In this document: positions 12,224 through 27,200 of the stretch, piece by piece
Layout of the letters: every line of letters begins with the position of its first letter
Position numbering within the stretch: position 1 is the stretch's first letter
Assembly (NCBI GenBank): GCA_029962745.1
Contig: CM057165.1
Location: forward strand, 22,106,559 to 22,170,558
Direction of reading: 5' to 3'
Length of the DNA stretch: 64,000 nucleotides
Origin: Echinometra lucunter
Lineage: Eukaryota; Echinodermata; Echinoidea; Camarodonta; Echinometridae
Notes under the pieces: generated by a model
The model's database searches: none
The model's input: only the letters and a program-made list of their open reading frames with translations
What the model was told of the DNA's origin: nothing
Translations under genes and position numbers: made by a program

Positions 12224-15200
12224 GTCTGTCTACTTTAGATGCTGCCAGATCATCATCAGATCCTGTGATTACAGCTATTCCTCAAGAAACTTCTGCAGAT
12301 TCCCAGACAAGTCAGGCCATGACTACAGATGCTATTGTCACCTCTCAAATTCACACCACAAATAACTTTCTGTCTGTCACATCCACTCCAGGAGAATATA
12401 CCACACAGGAGAGTACTTCCATGGAACTTTCAACAGCCACAGATATCCTTCCTGCTTCTTCTTTTGATGTAACTTCAGATAATTCTGTTACTGACCCTGA
12501 TTCAACTGTCCAGTTTACTCACTCTACTATAACAACTGCTCAAGGATCAATCATGACAGATGGTGTTGGTGGTAGCTTAGCAACTGCTTCATCAGCAGCT
12601 TCACTGTCAATGGAACTGAGTACTGCAGCAGAATCAACAAAAACCCAAACTTCAGAAGAAGTCACATTGGAAGTAACATCAATGATACCATCAAATGCTC
12701 CTTTTACTTCTCAGTTGTCAACAGATACAATGAGTACTGAGGAAGAAGCTACAGAAAGTGGAACTGCTGAAGATTTTACAACCTCTGGTTTGAGTACAGG
12801 TGCAGAATCATCAGAAGGGGCAACAAGTGAACGATTGACGTCTGGTGTTACATCAGAAAGTTCTACTACTTCCAGATTGACAACTCCTGATATGAGTACT
12901 GGGGAAGAATCTACAGAATCAGTAACAACAGAAGGGTTGACCTCAGGTGTTATATCTAATGCACCTTCTACCTCAGGATTGACAACCTCTGATGTGACTA
13001 CTGGGGCAGAATCAACAGAGTCTGCAACAGTTGACGAATTTACCTCCATTGTTACATCTGAAGCTCCTACTACTTCAGGACTGACAACCCCTGATATGAG
13101 TACTGGGGAAGAATCATCAGAGTCTGCAACAACTGAAGGATTTACCTCTGTTGTTACATCTGAAGCTCCTACTACTTCAGCATTGGCAACGTCTGATATG
13201 AGTACTGGGGAAGAATCTACAGAGTCAGTCACAACAGAAGGATTGACCTCTGGTGTTACATCAGATAGTCCTACTACTTCAGGATTGACAACTTCTGATG
13301 TGACTCCAGGGGCAGAATCAACAGAGTCTGTAACAACTGAAGGATTCACCTCTGGTGTTACATCTCAAGCTCCTACTACTTCAGCATTGGCAACTTCTGA
13401 TGTGACTCCAGGGGCAGAATCAACAGAGTCTGCAACAATTGAAGGATTTACCTCTGGAGTAACATCATATAGTCCTACTACTGCAGGATTGACAACCCCT
13501 GGCTTGAGTACCGGCGCAGAATCAACAGAGGCAGCAACAACTGAAGGGTCAACCTCTGGTATAACATCTAATGCTGCAACAACTTCAGGAGTGACAACTC
13601 TTGATATGAGTACTTGGGAAGAATCTACAGAGTCAGTAACAACAGAAGGGTTGACCTCAGGTGTTATATCTAATGCTCCCACTACTTCAGTATTGGCAAC
13701 CTCTGATGTGACTACTGGGGCAGAATCAACAGAGTCTGCAACAACTGAAGGATTGACCTCTGATGTTACATCCAAAGATCCTACTACTTCAGCAATGGCA
13801 ACTTCTCATATGAGTACTGATATAGAATCAACAGAGTCTGCAACAACTGAAGGATTTACCTCTGTTGTAGAATCTGAACCTCCTACTACTTCCGGACTGA
13901 CAACCCCTGATATGAGTACTGGGGAAGAATCTACAGAGTCAGTCACAACAGAAGGATTGACCTCTGGTGTTACATCAGATATTCTGACTACCGCAGGATT
14001 GACAACCCATGGTGTTAGTACTGGTGCAGAATCAACAGAGGCAGCAACATCTGAAGGATTGACGTCTGGTGTTACATCAGAAAGTTCTACTACTTCCAGA
14101 TTGACAACTCCTGATATGAGTACTGGGGAAGAATCTACAGAATCAGTAACAACAGAAGGGTTGACCTCAGATGTTATATCTAATGCACCTTCTACCTCAG
14201 GATTGACAACCTCTGATGTGACTACTGGGGCAGAATCAACAGAGTCTGCAACAGTTGACGAATTTACCTCCATTGTTACATCTGAAGCTCCTACTACTTC
14301 AGGACTGACAACCCCTGATATGAGTACTGGGGAAGAATCATCAGAGTCTGCAACAACTGAAGGATTTACCTCTGTTGTTACATCTGAAGCTCCTACTACT
14401 TCAGCATTGGCAACGTCTGATATGAGTACTGGGGAAGAATCTACAGAGTCAGGCACAACAGAAGGATTAACCTCTGTTGTTACATCTGAAGCTCCTACTA
14501 CTTCAGGATTAACAACCTCTGATGTGACTACTGGGGAAGAATCATCAGTGTCTGCCACAACTGAAGGATTTACCTCTGTTGTTACATCTGAAGCTCCTAC
14601 TACTTCCGCATTGGCAACGTCTGATATGAGTACTGCTGCAGAATCAACAGAGTCAGTCACAACAGAAGGATTGACCTCTGGTGTTACATCAGATAGTCCT
14701 ACTACTTCAGGATTGACAACTTCTGATGTGACTCCAGGGGCAGTATCAACAGAGTCTGTAACAACCGAAGGATTCACCTCTGGTGTTACATCTCAAGCTC
14801 CTACTACTTCAGCATTGGCAACTTCTGATGTGACTCCAGGGGCAGAATCAACAGAGTCTGCAACAATTGAAGGATTTACCTCTGGAGTAACATCATATAG
14901 TCCTACTACTGCAGGATTGACAACCGCTGGCTTGAGTACCGGCGCAGAATCAACAGAGGCAGCAACAACTGAAGGGTCAACCTCTGGTATAACATCTAAT
15001 GCTGCAACAACTTCAGGAGTGACAACTCTTGATATGAGTACTGGGGAAGAATCTACAGAGTCAGTAACAACAGAAGGGTTGACCTCAGGTGTTATATCTA
15101 ATGCTCCCACTACTTCCGGACTGACAACCCCTGATATGAGTACTGGGGAAGAATCTACAGAGTCAGTCACAACAGAAGGATTGACCTCTGGTGTTACATC

Positions 15201-18200
15201 AGATATTCTGACTACCGCAGGATTGACAACCCATGGTGTTAGTACTGGTGCAGAATCAACAGAGGCAGCAACATCTGAAGGATTGACGTCTGGTGTTACA
15301 TCAGAAAGTTCTACTACTTCCAGATTGACAACTCCTGATATGAGTACTGGGGAAGAATCTACAGAATCAGTAACAACAGAAGGGTTGACCTCAGGTGTTA
15401 TATCTAGTGCTCCTACTACTTCAGGATTGAAAACCTCTGATGTGACTACTGGGGCAGAATCAACAGAGTCTGCAACAGTTGACAAATTTACCTCCATTGT
15501 TACATCTGAAGCTCCTACTACTTCAGCATTGGCAACGTCTGATATGAGTACTGCTGCAGAATCAACAGAGTCGGCCACAACAGAAGGATTGACCTCTGGT
15601 GTTACATCAGGTAGTCTTACTACTTCAGTATTGACAACCTCTGATGTGACTACTGGGGCAGAATCAACAGAGTCTGCAACAACTGAAGGATTGACCTCTG
15701 ATGTTACATCCAAAGATCCTACTACTTCAGCAATGGCAACTTCTCATATGAGTACTAATATAGAATCAACAGAGGCTGTGACAACAGAAGGATTGACCTC
15801 TGGTGTTACATCAGATATTCTGACTACTGCAGGATTGACAACCCATGGTGTTAGTGCTGGTGCAGAATCAACAGAGGCAGCAACAACAGAAGGGTTGAAC
15901 TCACGTGTTATATCTAATGCTCCCACTACTTCAGTAATGACAACCTCTGATGTGACTACTGGGGCAGAATCAACAGAGTCTGCAACAACTGAAGGATTTA
16001 CCTCTGTTGTAAAATCTGAACCTCCTACTACTTCCAGACTGACATCCCCTGATATGAGTACTGGGGAAGAATCTACAGAGTCAGTCACAACAGAAGGATT
16101 GACCTCTGGTGTTACATCAGATATTCTGACTACCGCAGGATTGACAACCCATGGTGTTAGTACTGGTGCAGAATCAACAGAGTCTGCAACAACTGAAGTA
16201 TTTACCTCTGTTGTTACATCTGAAGCTCCTACTACTTCAGCATTGGCAACGTCTGATATGAGTACTGGGGAAGAATCTACAGAGTCAGGCACAACAGAAG
16301 GATTGACCTCTGATGTTACATCAGATAGTCTTACTACTTCAGGATTGACAACCTCTGGTGTGACTACTGGGGCAGAATCAACAGAGTCTGCCACAACTGA
16401 AGGATTGACCTCTGATGTAAAATCTGAACCTCCTACTACTTCCGGACTGACAACCCCTGATATGAGTACTGGGGAAGAATCTACAGAGTCAGTCACAACA
16501 GAAGGATTGACCTCTGGTGTTACATCAGATAGTCCTACTACTTCAGGATTGACAACTTCTGATGTGACTCCAGGGGCAGTATCAACAGAGTCTGTAACAA
16601 CCGAAGGATTCACCTCTGGTGTTACATCTCAAGCTCCTACTACTTCAGCATTGGCAACTTCTGATGTGACTCCAGGGGCAGAATCAACAGAGTCTGCAAC
16701 AATTGAAGGATTTACCTCTGGAGTAACATCATATAGTCCTACTACTGCAGGATTGACAACCCCTGGCTTGAGTACCGGCGCAGAATCAACAGAGGCAGCA
16801 ACAACTGAAGGGTCAACCTCTGGTATAACATCTAATGCTGCAACAACTTCAGGAGTGACAACTCTTGATATGAGTACTGGGGAAGAATCTACAGAGTCAG
16901 TAACAACAGAAGGGTTGACCTCAGGTGTTATATCTAATGCTCCCACTACTTCCGGACTGACAACCCCTGATATGAGTACTGGGGAAGAATCTACAGAGTC
17001 AGTCACAACAGAAGGATTGACCTCTGGTGTTACATCAGATATTCTGACTACCGCAGGATTGACAACCCATGGTGTTAGTACTGGTGCAGAATCAACAGAG
17101 GCAGCAACATCTGAAGGATTGACGTCTGGTGTTACATCAGAAAGTTCCACTACTTCCAGATTGACAACTCCTGATATGAGTACTGGGGAAGAATCTACAG
17201 AATCAGTAACAACAGAAGGGTTGACCTCAGGTGTTATATCTAATGCTCCCACTACTTCAGTAATGACAACCTCTGATGTGACTACTGGGGCAGAATCAAC
17301 AGAGTCTGCAACAACTGAAGGATTTACCTCCATTGTTACATCTGAAGCTCCTACTACTTCAGCATTGGCAACGTCTGATATGAGTACTGCTGCAGAATCA
17401 ACAGAGTCGGCCACAACAGAAGGATTGACCTCTGGTGTTACATCAGGTAGTCTTACTACTTCAGTATTGACAACCTCTGATGTGACTACTGGGGCAGAAT
17501 CAACAGAGTCTGCAACAACTGAAGGATTGACCTCTGATGTTACATCCAAAGATCCTACTACTTCAGCAATGGCAACTTCTCATATGAGTACTAATATAGA
17601 ATCAACAGAGGCTGTGACAACAGAAGGATTGACCTCTGGTGTTACATCAGATATTCTGACTACTGCAGGATTGACAACCCATGGTGTTAGTGCTGGTGCA
17701 GAATCAACAGAGGCAGCAACAACAGAAGGGTTGAACTCACGTGTTATATCTAATGCTCCCACTACTTCAGTAATGACAACCTCTGATGTGACTACTGGGG
17801 CAGAATCAACAGAGTCTGCAACAACTGAAGGATTTACCTCTGTTGTAAAATCTGAACCTCCTACTACTTCCAGACTGACATCCCCTGATATGAGTACTGG
17901 GGAAGAATCTACAGAGTCAGTCACAACAGAAGGATTGACCTCTGGTGTTACATCAGATATTCTGACTACCGCAGGATTGACAACCCATGGTGTTAGTACT
18001 GGTGCAGAATCAACAGAGTCTGCAACAACTGAAGGATTTACCTCTGTTGTTACATCTGAAGCTCCTACTACTTCAGCATTGGCAACGTCTGATATGAGTA
18101 CTGGGGAAGAATCTACAGAGTCAGGCACAACAGAAGGATTAACCTCTGTTGTTACATCTGAAGCTCCTACTACTTCAGGATTAACAACCTCTGATGTGAC

Positions 18201-21200
18201 TACTGGGGAAGAATCATCAGAGTCTGCCACAACTGAAGGATTTACCTCTGTTGTTACATCTGAAGCTCCTACTACTTCCGCATTGGCAACGTCTGGTATG
18301 AGTACTGCTGCAGAATCAACAGAGTCAGTCACAACAGAAGGATTGACCTCTGGTGTTACATCAGATAGTCCTACTACTTCAGGATTGACAACTTCTGATG
18401 TGACTCCAGGGGCAGAATCAACAGAGTCTGCAACAACTGCAGGATTGACCTCTGATGTAAAATCTGAACCTCCTACTACTTCCGGACTGACAACCCCTGA
18501 TATGAGTACTGGGGAAAAATCTACAGAGTCAGTCACAACAGAAGGATTGACCTCTGGTTTTACATCAGATATTCTGACTACCGCAGGATTGACAACCCAT
18601 GGTGTTAGTACTGGTGCAGAATCAACAGAGGCAGCAACAACAGAAGGGTTGAACTCAGGTGTTATATCTAATGCTCCCACTACTTCAGTAATGACAACCT
18701 CTGATGTGACTACTGGGGCAGAATTAACAGAGTCTGCAACAACTGAAGGATTTACCTCTGTTGTAAAATCTGAACCTCCTACTACTTCCGGACTGACAAC
18801 CCCTGATATGAGTACTGGGGAAGAATCTACAGAGTCAGTCACAACAGAAGGATTGACCTCTGGTGTTACATCAGATATTCTGACTACCGCAGGATTGACA
18901 ACCCATGGTGTTAGTACTGGGGCAGAATCAACAGAGTCTGCAACAACTGCAGGATTGACCTCTGATGTAAAATCTAATGCTCCCACTACTTCAGTAATGA
19001 CAACCTCTGATATGAGTACTGCTGCAGAATCAACAGATTCGGTCACAACAGAAGGATTGACCTCTGATGTTACATCAGATAGTCTTACTACTTCAGTAAT
19101 GACAACCTCTGATGTGACTACTGGGGCAGAATCAACAGAGTCTGCAACAACTGAAGGATTTACCTCTGTTGTAAAATCTGAACCTCCTACTACTTCCAGA
19201 CTGACATCCCCTGATATGAGTACTGGGGAAGAATCTACAGAGTCAGTCACAACAGAAGGATTGACCTCTGGTGTTACATCAGATATTCTGACTACCGCAG
19301 GATTGACAACCCATGGTGTTAGTACTGGTGCAGAATCAACAGAGTCTGCAACAACTGAAGGATTTACCTCTGTTGTTACATCTGAAGCTCCTACTACTTC
19401 AGCATTGGCAACGTCTGATATGAGTACTGGGGAAGAATCTACAGAGTCAGGCACAACAGAAGGATTAACCTCTGTTGTTACATCTGAAGCTCCTACTACT
19501 TCAGGATTAACAACCTCTGATGTGACTACTGGGGAAGAATCATCAGAGTCTGCCACAACTGAAGGATTTACCTCTGTTGTTACATCTGAAGCTCCTACTA
19601 CTTCAGCAATGGCGACGTCTGATATGAGTACTGCTGCAGAATCAACAGATTCGGTCACAACAGAAGGATTGACCTCTGATGTTACATCAGATAGTCTTAC
19701 TACTTCAGGATTGACAACCTCTGGTGTGACTACTGGGGCAGAATCAACAGAGTCTGCAACAACTGCAGGATTGACCTCTGATGTAAAATCTGAACCTCCT
19801 ACTACTTCCGGACTGACAACCCCTGATATGAGTACTGGGGAAGAATCTACAGAGTCAGTCACAACAGAAGGATTGACCTCTGGTTTTACATCAGATATTC
19901 TGACTACCGCAGGATTGACAACCCATGGTGTTAGTACTGGTGCAGAATCAACAGAGGCAGCAACAACAGAAGGGTTGAACTCAGGTGTTATATCTAATGC
20001 TCCCACTACTTCAGTAATGACAACCTCTGATGTGACTACTGGGGCAGAATTAACAGAGTCTGCAACAACTGAAGGATTTACCTCTGTTGTAAAATCTGAA
20101 CCTCCTACTACTTCCGGACTGACAACCCCTGATATGAGTACTGGGGAAGAATCTACAGAGTCAGTCACAACAGAAGGATTGACCTCTGGTGTTACATCAG
20201 ATATTCTGACTACCGCAGGATTGACAACCCATGGTGTTAGTACTGGGGCAGAATCAACAGAGTCTGCAACAACTGCAGGATTGACCTCTGATGTAAAATC
20301 TAATGCTCCCACTACTTCAGTAATGACAACCTCTGATATGAGTACTGCTGCAGAATCAACAGATTCGGTCACAACAGAAGGATTGACCTCTGATGTTACA
20401 TCAGATAGTCTTACTACTTCAGGATTGACAACCTCTGGTGTGACTACTGGGGCAGAATCAACAGAGTCTGCAACAACTGCAGGATTGACCTCTGATGTAA
20501 AATCTGAACCTCCTACTACTTCCGGACTGACAACCCCTGATATGAGTACTGGGGAAGAATCTACAGAGTCAGTCACAACAGAAGGATTGACCTCTGGTGT
20601 TACATCAGATATTCTGACTACCGCAGGATTGACAACCCATGGTGTTAGTACTGGTGCAGAATCAACAGAGGCAGCAACAACTGAAGGATTGACCTCTGGT
20701 GTTACATCAGAAAGTTCTACTACTTCCAGATTGACAACTCCTGATATGAGTACTGGGGAAGAATCTACAGAATCAGTAACAACAGAAGGGTTGACCACAG
20801 GTGTTATATCTAATGCTCCTACTACTTCAGGATTGACAACCTCTGATGTGACTACTGCTGCAGAAACAACAGAGTCGGTCACAACAGAAGGATTGACCTC
20901 TGGTGTTACATCAGATAGTCTTACTACTTCAGGATTGACAACCCATGGTGTTAGTACTGGTGCAGAATCAACAGAGGCAGCAACATCTGAAGAATTGACG
21001 TCTGGTGTTACATCAGAAAGTTCTACTACTTCCAGATTGACAACTCCTGATATGAGTACTGGGGAAGAATCTACAGAATCAGTAACAACAGAAGGGTTGA
21101 CCTCAGGTGTTATATCTAATGCACCTTCTACCTCAGGATTGACGACCTCTGATGTGACTACTGGGGCAGAATCAACAGAGTCTGCAACAACTGCAGTATT

Positions 21201-24200
21201 GACCTCTGATGTAAAATCTGAACCTCCTACTACTTCCGGACTGACAACCCCTGATATGAGTACTGGGGAAGAATCTACAGAGTCAGTCACAACAGAAGGA
21301 TTGACCTCTGGTTTTACATCAGATATTCTGACTACTGCAGAATTGACAACCCATGGTGTTAGTACTGCTGCAGAATCAACAGAGGCAGCAACAACTGAAG
21401 GTTTTTCTTCTGATGTTACATCAAATTCACCTTCTACATCAGATATGACGAGCACTGGGTTTACAACTGATGGAGAATCCACTGACATAGGAACAACTGC
21501 AAGTTTCACTACAGAAATCTCATCTTTTGTCCCTGTCACATCAGGTATGACAACCAGCGGCCAGACAACTGTTGAAGAATCAACAGAATCAGGAACTACT
21601 GAAGGGTTCCCTCCTGATGTCACATCAACTTCCCCTTCCACATCAGATTTGACTACCACTGGGTTTATTACTAAGGAGGAATCAACTGAAACAGCCACAA
21701 CTGAAGGTTTCTTTTCTCATGTTACATCAATTGCACCTTCTACATCAGATATGATGACCACTGGGTTTACCACTGAGGAAGAATCCACTGAAATAAAAAC
21801 AACTTCACGTTTCACTTCTGATATTTCGTCTTCTGCCCCTACTATATCAGGTATGACAACCAGCGGCCAGACAACTGATGAAGAATCAACAGAATCTGGA
21901 ACAACTGCCAGTTTTACTACTGATGTTACATCTAATGTCCCATCTACATCAGCTATAACCACCATTGGTTTGACGACTGATGAAGAATCAACAGAATCCA
22001 GAACTACTGAAGGTTTCACTTCTGATGTCACATCAACTGCCCCCTTAACATCAGATTTGTCAACAACTGTTCCTCTCACATCAGACTTGACAACTGTTGT
22101 GATAACTACTGATGAAGAATCGACAGAATCAGGAACTACTGAAAATTTCACTTCTGATGTCACATCAACTGCCCCTTCCACACCAGACTTGACAACTGCT
22201 GTGATAACTACTGATGAAGAATCAACTCAAGTAGGAACAACTGAAGCATTCACTTCTGATGCCACATCTAATATCCCATCTACATCAGCTATAATCACCA
22301 ATGGTTTGACGACTGATGAAGAATCGGCAGAATCAGGAACTGCTGAAGGTTTCACTTCTGATATTTCGTCTTCTGCCCCTACTATATCAGGTATGACAGC
22401 CATCGGCCAGACAACTGATGAAGAATCAACAGAATCTGGAACAACTGCCAGTTTCACTACTGATGTTACATCTAATGTCCCATCTACATCAGCTATAACC
22501 ACCACTGGTTTGACGTCTGATGAAGAATCAACAGAATCCAGAACTACTGAAGGTTTCACTTCTGATATCACATCTAATGTCCCATCTACATCAGTTATGA
22601 CAACCAATGGTTTGACGACTGATGAAGAATCGACAAAATCAGGAACTGCTGAAGGTTTCACTTCTGATATCACATCAACTGCCCCTTCCACATCAGGTTT
22701 GTCAACAATTGGGTCAACTACAGAGGAAGGAACCACTGAAACTGAAACAACTGAGGCATTCACTTCTGAAGTTACATCTACTGCCACTTCTACAACAGAT
22801 TTGACAACCATTGGGATTACTACTGGGGAAGAATCAACTGAAAAAGGAACAACTTCAAGTTTTACTTCTGATGTCACCACTATTGCCCCTGCTACATCAG
22901 GGTTGACAACCAGCGGCCAGACAACGGATGAAGAATCAACAGACTCAGGAACTACTGAAGGTTTCACTTCTGATGTTACATCTATTGCTCCTTCTTCATC
23001 AGGGATGACGACTGGCAGCGGGACAACTGATAAAGAATCAACAGAATCAGGAACTACTGAAAGTTTTAGTTCTGATGTTTCATCGACTGCTCCTTTCACA
23101 CCAGACTTGACAACTGCTGTGATAGCTACTGATGAAGAATTTACTCAAGCAGGAACTACTGAAGGTTTTACTTCTGATCTTACATCTAATGTCCCATCTA
23201 CATCAGCTATAACAACCAATGGTTTGACGACTGATGAAGAATCAACAGACTCGGGAACTACTGAAGGTTTCACTTCTGATGTTACATCTAATGTCCCATC
23301 TACATCAGCTATAACCACCAATGGTTTGACGACTGATGAAGAATCAACAGAATCGGGAACTGCTGAAGGTTTCACTTCTGATATATCAACTGCCCCTTCC
23401 ACATCAGGTTTGTCAACAATGGGGTCAACTACAGAGGAAGGAACAACTGAAACTGCAACAACAGGGGCATTCACTTCTGATATCACATCAACTGCCCCTC
23501 CCACACCAGACTTGACAACTGCTGTGATAACTATTGATGAAGAATCAACTCAAGCAGGAACTACTGAAGCATTCACTTCTGATGCCACATCTAATATCCC
23601 ATCTACATCAGCTATAACCACCAATGGTTTGACGACTGATGAAGAATCAACAGAATCAGGAACTACTGAAGGTTTTACTTCTGACGTCACATCAACTGCC
23701 CCTTTCACATCAAGTTTGTCTTCTATTGGGTCAACTACAGAGGAAGGAACAACTGAAATGGGAACAACTGAGGGATTCATTTCTGTTGTTACATCTACTG
23801 CCCCTTCTACTTCAGAAATGACATCCTTTGGGATTACTACTGGGGAAGAATCAAGTGCAACAGTTACAACTGCAAGTTTCACTTCTGATGTCACATCTAT
23901 TGCCCCTTCTACAACAGGGATGATGACTGGCAGCGGGACAACTGATGAAGAATCAACAGAATCAGGAACTACTGAAGGTTTTACTTCTGACGTCACATCG
24001 ACTGCTCCTACCATGTCAAGTTTGTCAACTATTGGGTCAACTACAGAGGAAGGAACAACTGAAATGGTAACAACTGAGGGATTCACTTCTGTTGTTACAT
24101 CTACTGCCCCTTCTACTTCAGATATGACAACCTTTGGGATTACTACTGGGGAAGAATCAAGTGAAATAGTTACAACTGCAAGTTTCACTTCTGATGTCAC

Positions 24201-27200
24201 ATCTATTTCCCCTTCTACATTAGGGATGACGACTGGCAGCAGGACAACTGATGAAGAGTCAACAGAATCAGGAACTACTGAAGGTTTCACTTCTGATGTC
24301 ACATCAACTGCCCCCTTAACATCAGGTTTGTCCACTACTGCTCCTTTCACATCAGACTTGACAACTGCTGTGATAACTACTGATGAAGAATCAACGGAAT
24401 CAGGAACTACTGAAGGTTACACTTCTGATATATCAACTGCCCCTTCCACATCAGGTTTGTCAACAATGGGGTCAACTACAGAGGAAGGAACAACTGAAAC
24501 TGCAACAACAGGGGCATTCACTTCTGATATCACATCAACTGCCCCTCCCACACCAGACTTGACAACTGCTGTGATAACTACTGATGAAGAATCAACTCAA
24601 GCAGGAACTACTGAAGCATTCACTTCTGATGCCACATCTAATATCCCATCTACATCAGCTATAACCACCAATGGTTTGACGACTGATGAAGAATCAACAG
24701 AATCGGGAACTGCTGAAGGTTTTACTTCTGATATATCAACTGCCCCTTCCACATCAGGTTTGTCAACAATGGGGTCAACTACAGAGGAAGGAACAACTGA
24801 AACTGCAACAACAGGGGCATTCACTTCTGATATCACATCAACTGCCCCTCCCACACCAGACTTGACAACTGCTGTGATAACTATTGATGAAGAATCAACT
24901 CAAGCAGGAACTACTGAAGCATTCACTTCTGATGCCACATCTAATATCCCATCTACATCAGCTATAACCACCAATGGTTTGACGACTGATGAAGAATCAA
25001 CAGAATCAGGAACTACTGAAGGTTTTACTTCTGACGTCACATCAACTGCCCCTTTCACGTCAAGTTTGTCTTCTATTGGGTCAACTACAGAGGAAGGAAC
25101 AACTGAAATGGGAACAACTGAGGGATTCATTTCTGTTGTTACATCTACTGCCCCTTCTACTTCAGAAATGACATCCTTTGGGATTACTACTGAGGAAGAA
25201 TCAAGTGCAACAGTTACAACTGCAAGTTTCACTTCTGATGTCACATCTATTGCCCCTTCTACAACAGGGATGATGACTGGCAGCGGGACAACTGATGAAG
25301 AATCAACAGAATCAGGAACTACTGAACGTTTTACTTCTGACGTCACATCGACTGCTCCTACCATGTCAAGTTTGTCAACTATTGGGTCAACTACAGAGGA
25401 AGGAACAACTGAAATGGTAACAACTGAGGGATTCACTTCTGTTGTTACATCTACTGCCCCTTCTACTTCAGATATGACAACCTTTGGGATTACTACTGGG
25501 GAAGAATCAAGTGAAATAGTTACAACTGCAAGTTTCACTTCTGATGTCACATCTATTTCCCCTTCTACATTAGGGATGACGACTGGCAGCAGGACAACTG
25601 ATGAAGAATCAACAGAATCAGGAACTACTGAAGGTTTCACTTCTGATGTCACATCAACTGCCCCCTTAACATCAGGTTTGTCCACTACTGCTCCTTTCAC
25701 ATCAGACTTGACAACTGCTGTGATAACTACTGATGAAGAATCAACAGAATCAGGAACTACTGAAGGTTACACTTCTGATATATCAACTGCCCCTTCCACA
25801 TCAGGTTTGTCAACAATGGGGTCAACTACAGAGGAAGGAACAACTGAAACTGCAACAACAGGGGCATTCACTTCTGATATCACATCAACTGCCCCTTCCA
25901 TGTCAAGTTTGTCAACTATTGGGTCAACTACGGAGGAAGGAACAACTGAAATAGGAACAACTGAAACATTCACTTCTGAAATTACATCTACTGCCCCTTC
26001 TACAACAGATTTGACAACCACTGGGATTACCACTGGGGAAGAATCAACTGAAAAAGGAACAACTTCGAGTTTTACTTCTGATGTCACCACTATTGCCCCT
26101 GCTACAGCAGGGTTGACAACCAGCGGCCGGACAACGGATGAAGAATCAACAGACTCAGGAACTACTGAAGGCTTCACTTCTGATGTTACATCTAATGTCC
26201 CATCTACATCAGCTATAATCACTAATGGTTTGACGACTGATGAAGAATCAACAGAAGCAGTTACAACTGCAAGTTTCACTTCTGATGTCACATCTATTTC
26301 CCCTTCTACATCAGGGATGACGACTGGCAGCAGGACAACTGATGAAGAATCAACAGAATCAGGAACTACTGAAGGTTTCACTTCTGATGTCACATCAACT
26401 GCCCCCTTAACATCAGGTTTGTCCACAACTGCTCCTTTCACATCAGACTTGACAACTGCTGTGATAACTACTGATGAAGAATCAACAGAATCAGGAACTA
26501 CTGAAGGTTACACTTCTGATATATCAACTGCCCCTTCCACATCAGGTTTGTCAACAATGGGGTCAACTACAGAGGAAGGAACAACTGAAACTGCAACAAC
26601 AGGGGCATTCACTTCTGATATCACATCAACTGCCCCTTCCATGTCAAGTTTGTCAACTATTGGGTCAACTACGGAGGAAGGAACAACTGAAATAGGAACA
26701 ACTGAAACATTCACTTCTGAAATTACATCTACTGCCCCTTCTACAACAGATTTGACAACCACTGGGATTACCACTGGGGAAGAATCAACTGAAAAAGGAA
26801 CAACTTCGAGTTTTACTTCTGATGTCACCACTATTGCCCCTGCTACAGCAGGGTTGACAACCAGCGGCCGGACAACGGATGAAGAATCAACAGACTCAGG
26901 AACTACTGAAGGCTTCACTTCTGATGTTACATCTAATGTCCCATCTACATCAGCTATAATCACTAATGGTTTGACGACTGATGAAGAATCAACAGAAGCA
27001 GTTACAACTGCAAGTTTCACTTCTGATGTCACATCTATTTCCCCTTCTACATCAGGGATGACGACTGGCAGCAGGACAACTGATGAAGAATCAACAGAAT
27101 CAGGAACTACTGAAGGTTTCACTTCTGATGTCACATCAACTGCCCCCTTAACATCAGGTTTGTCCACAACTGCTCCTTTCACATCAGACTTGACAACTGC

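Larger units (their letters stand above)
12780..21400 (+). repeat. Family A minisatellite, 102-bp unit (coding)
   Basis: About 84 tandem units of 102 bp (34 codons) inside the giant exon. Typical words are GESTES/GAESTES, TTEGLTSGVTS and TTSGLTTSDVT. Landmarks recur at exact multiples of 102 bp: TCTCAAGCTCCTACTAC at 13363, 14791 and 16627 (14 and 18 units apart). There are no frame-breaking indels. Confidence 0.9.

Noticed and set aside
17580..21698. 1,372-codon open frame on the minus strand within the giant exon (and several similar shorter ones)
   Set aside because: It is a shadow: the repeated Thr/Ser/Glu codons rarely give stops on the opposite strand, and the frame has the same 34-residue period. 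The + strand frame has splice sites and phase agreement; the minus frame has none.
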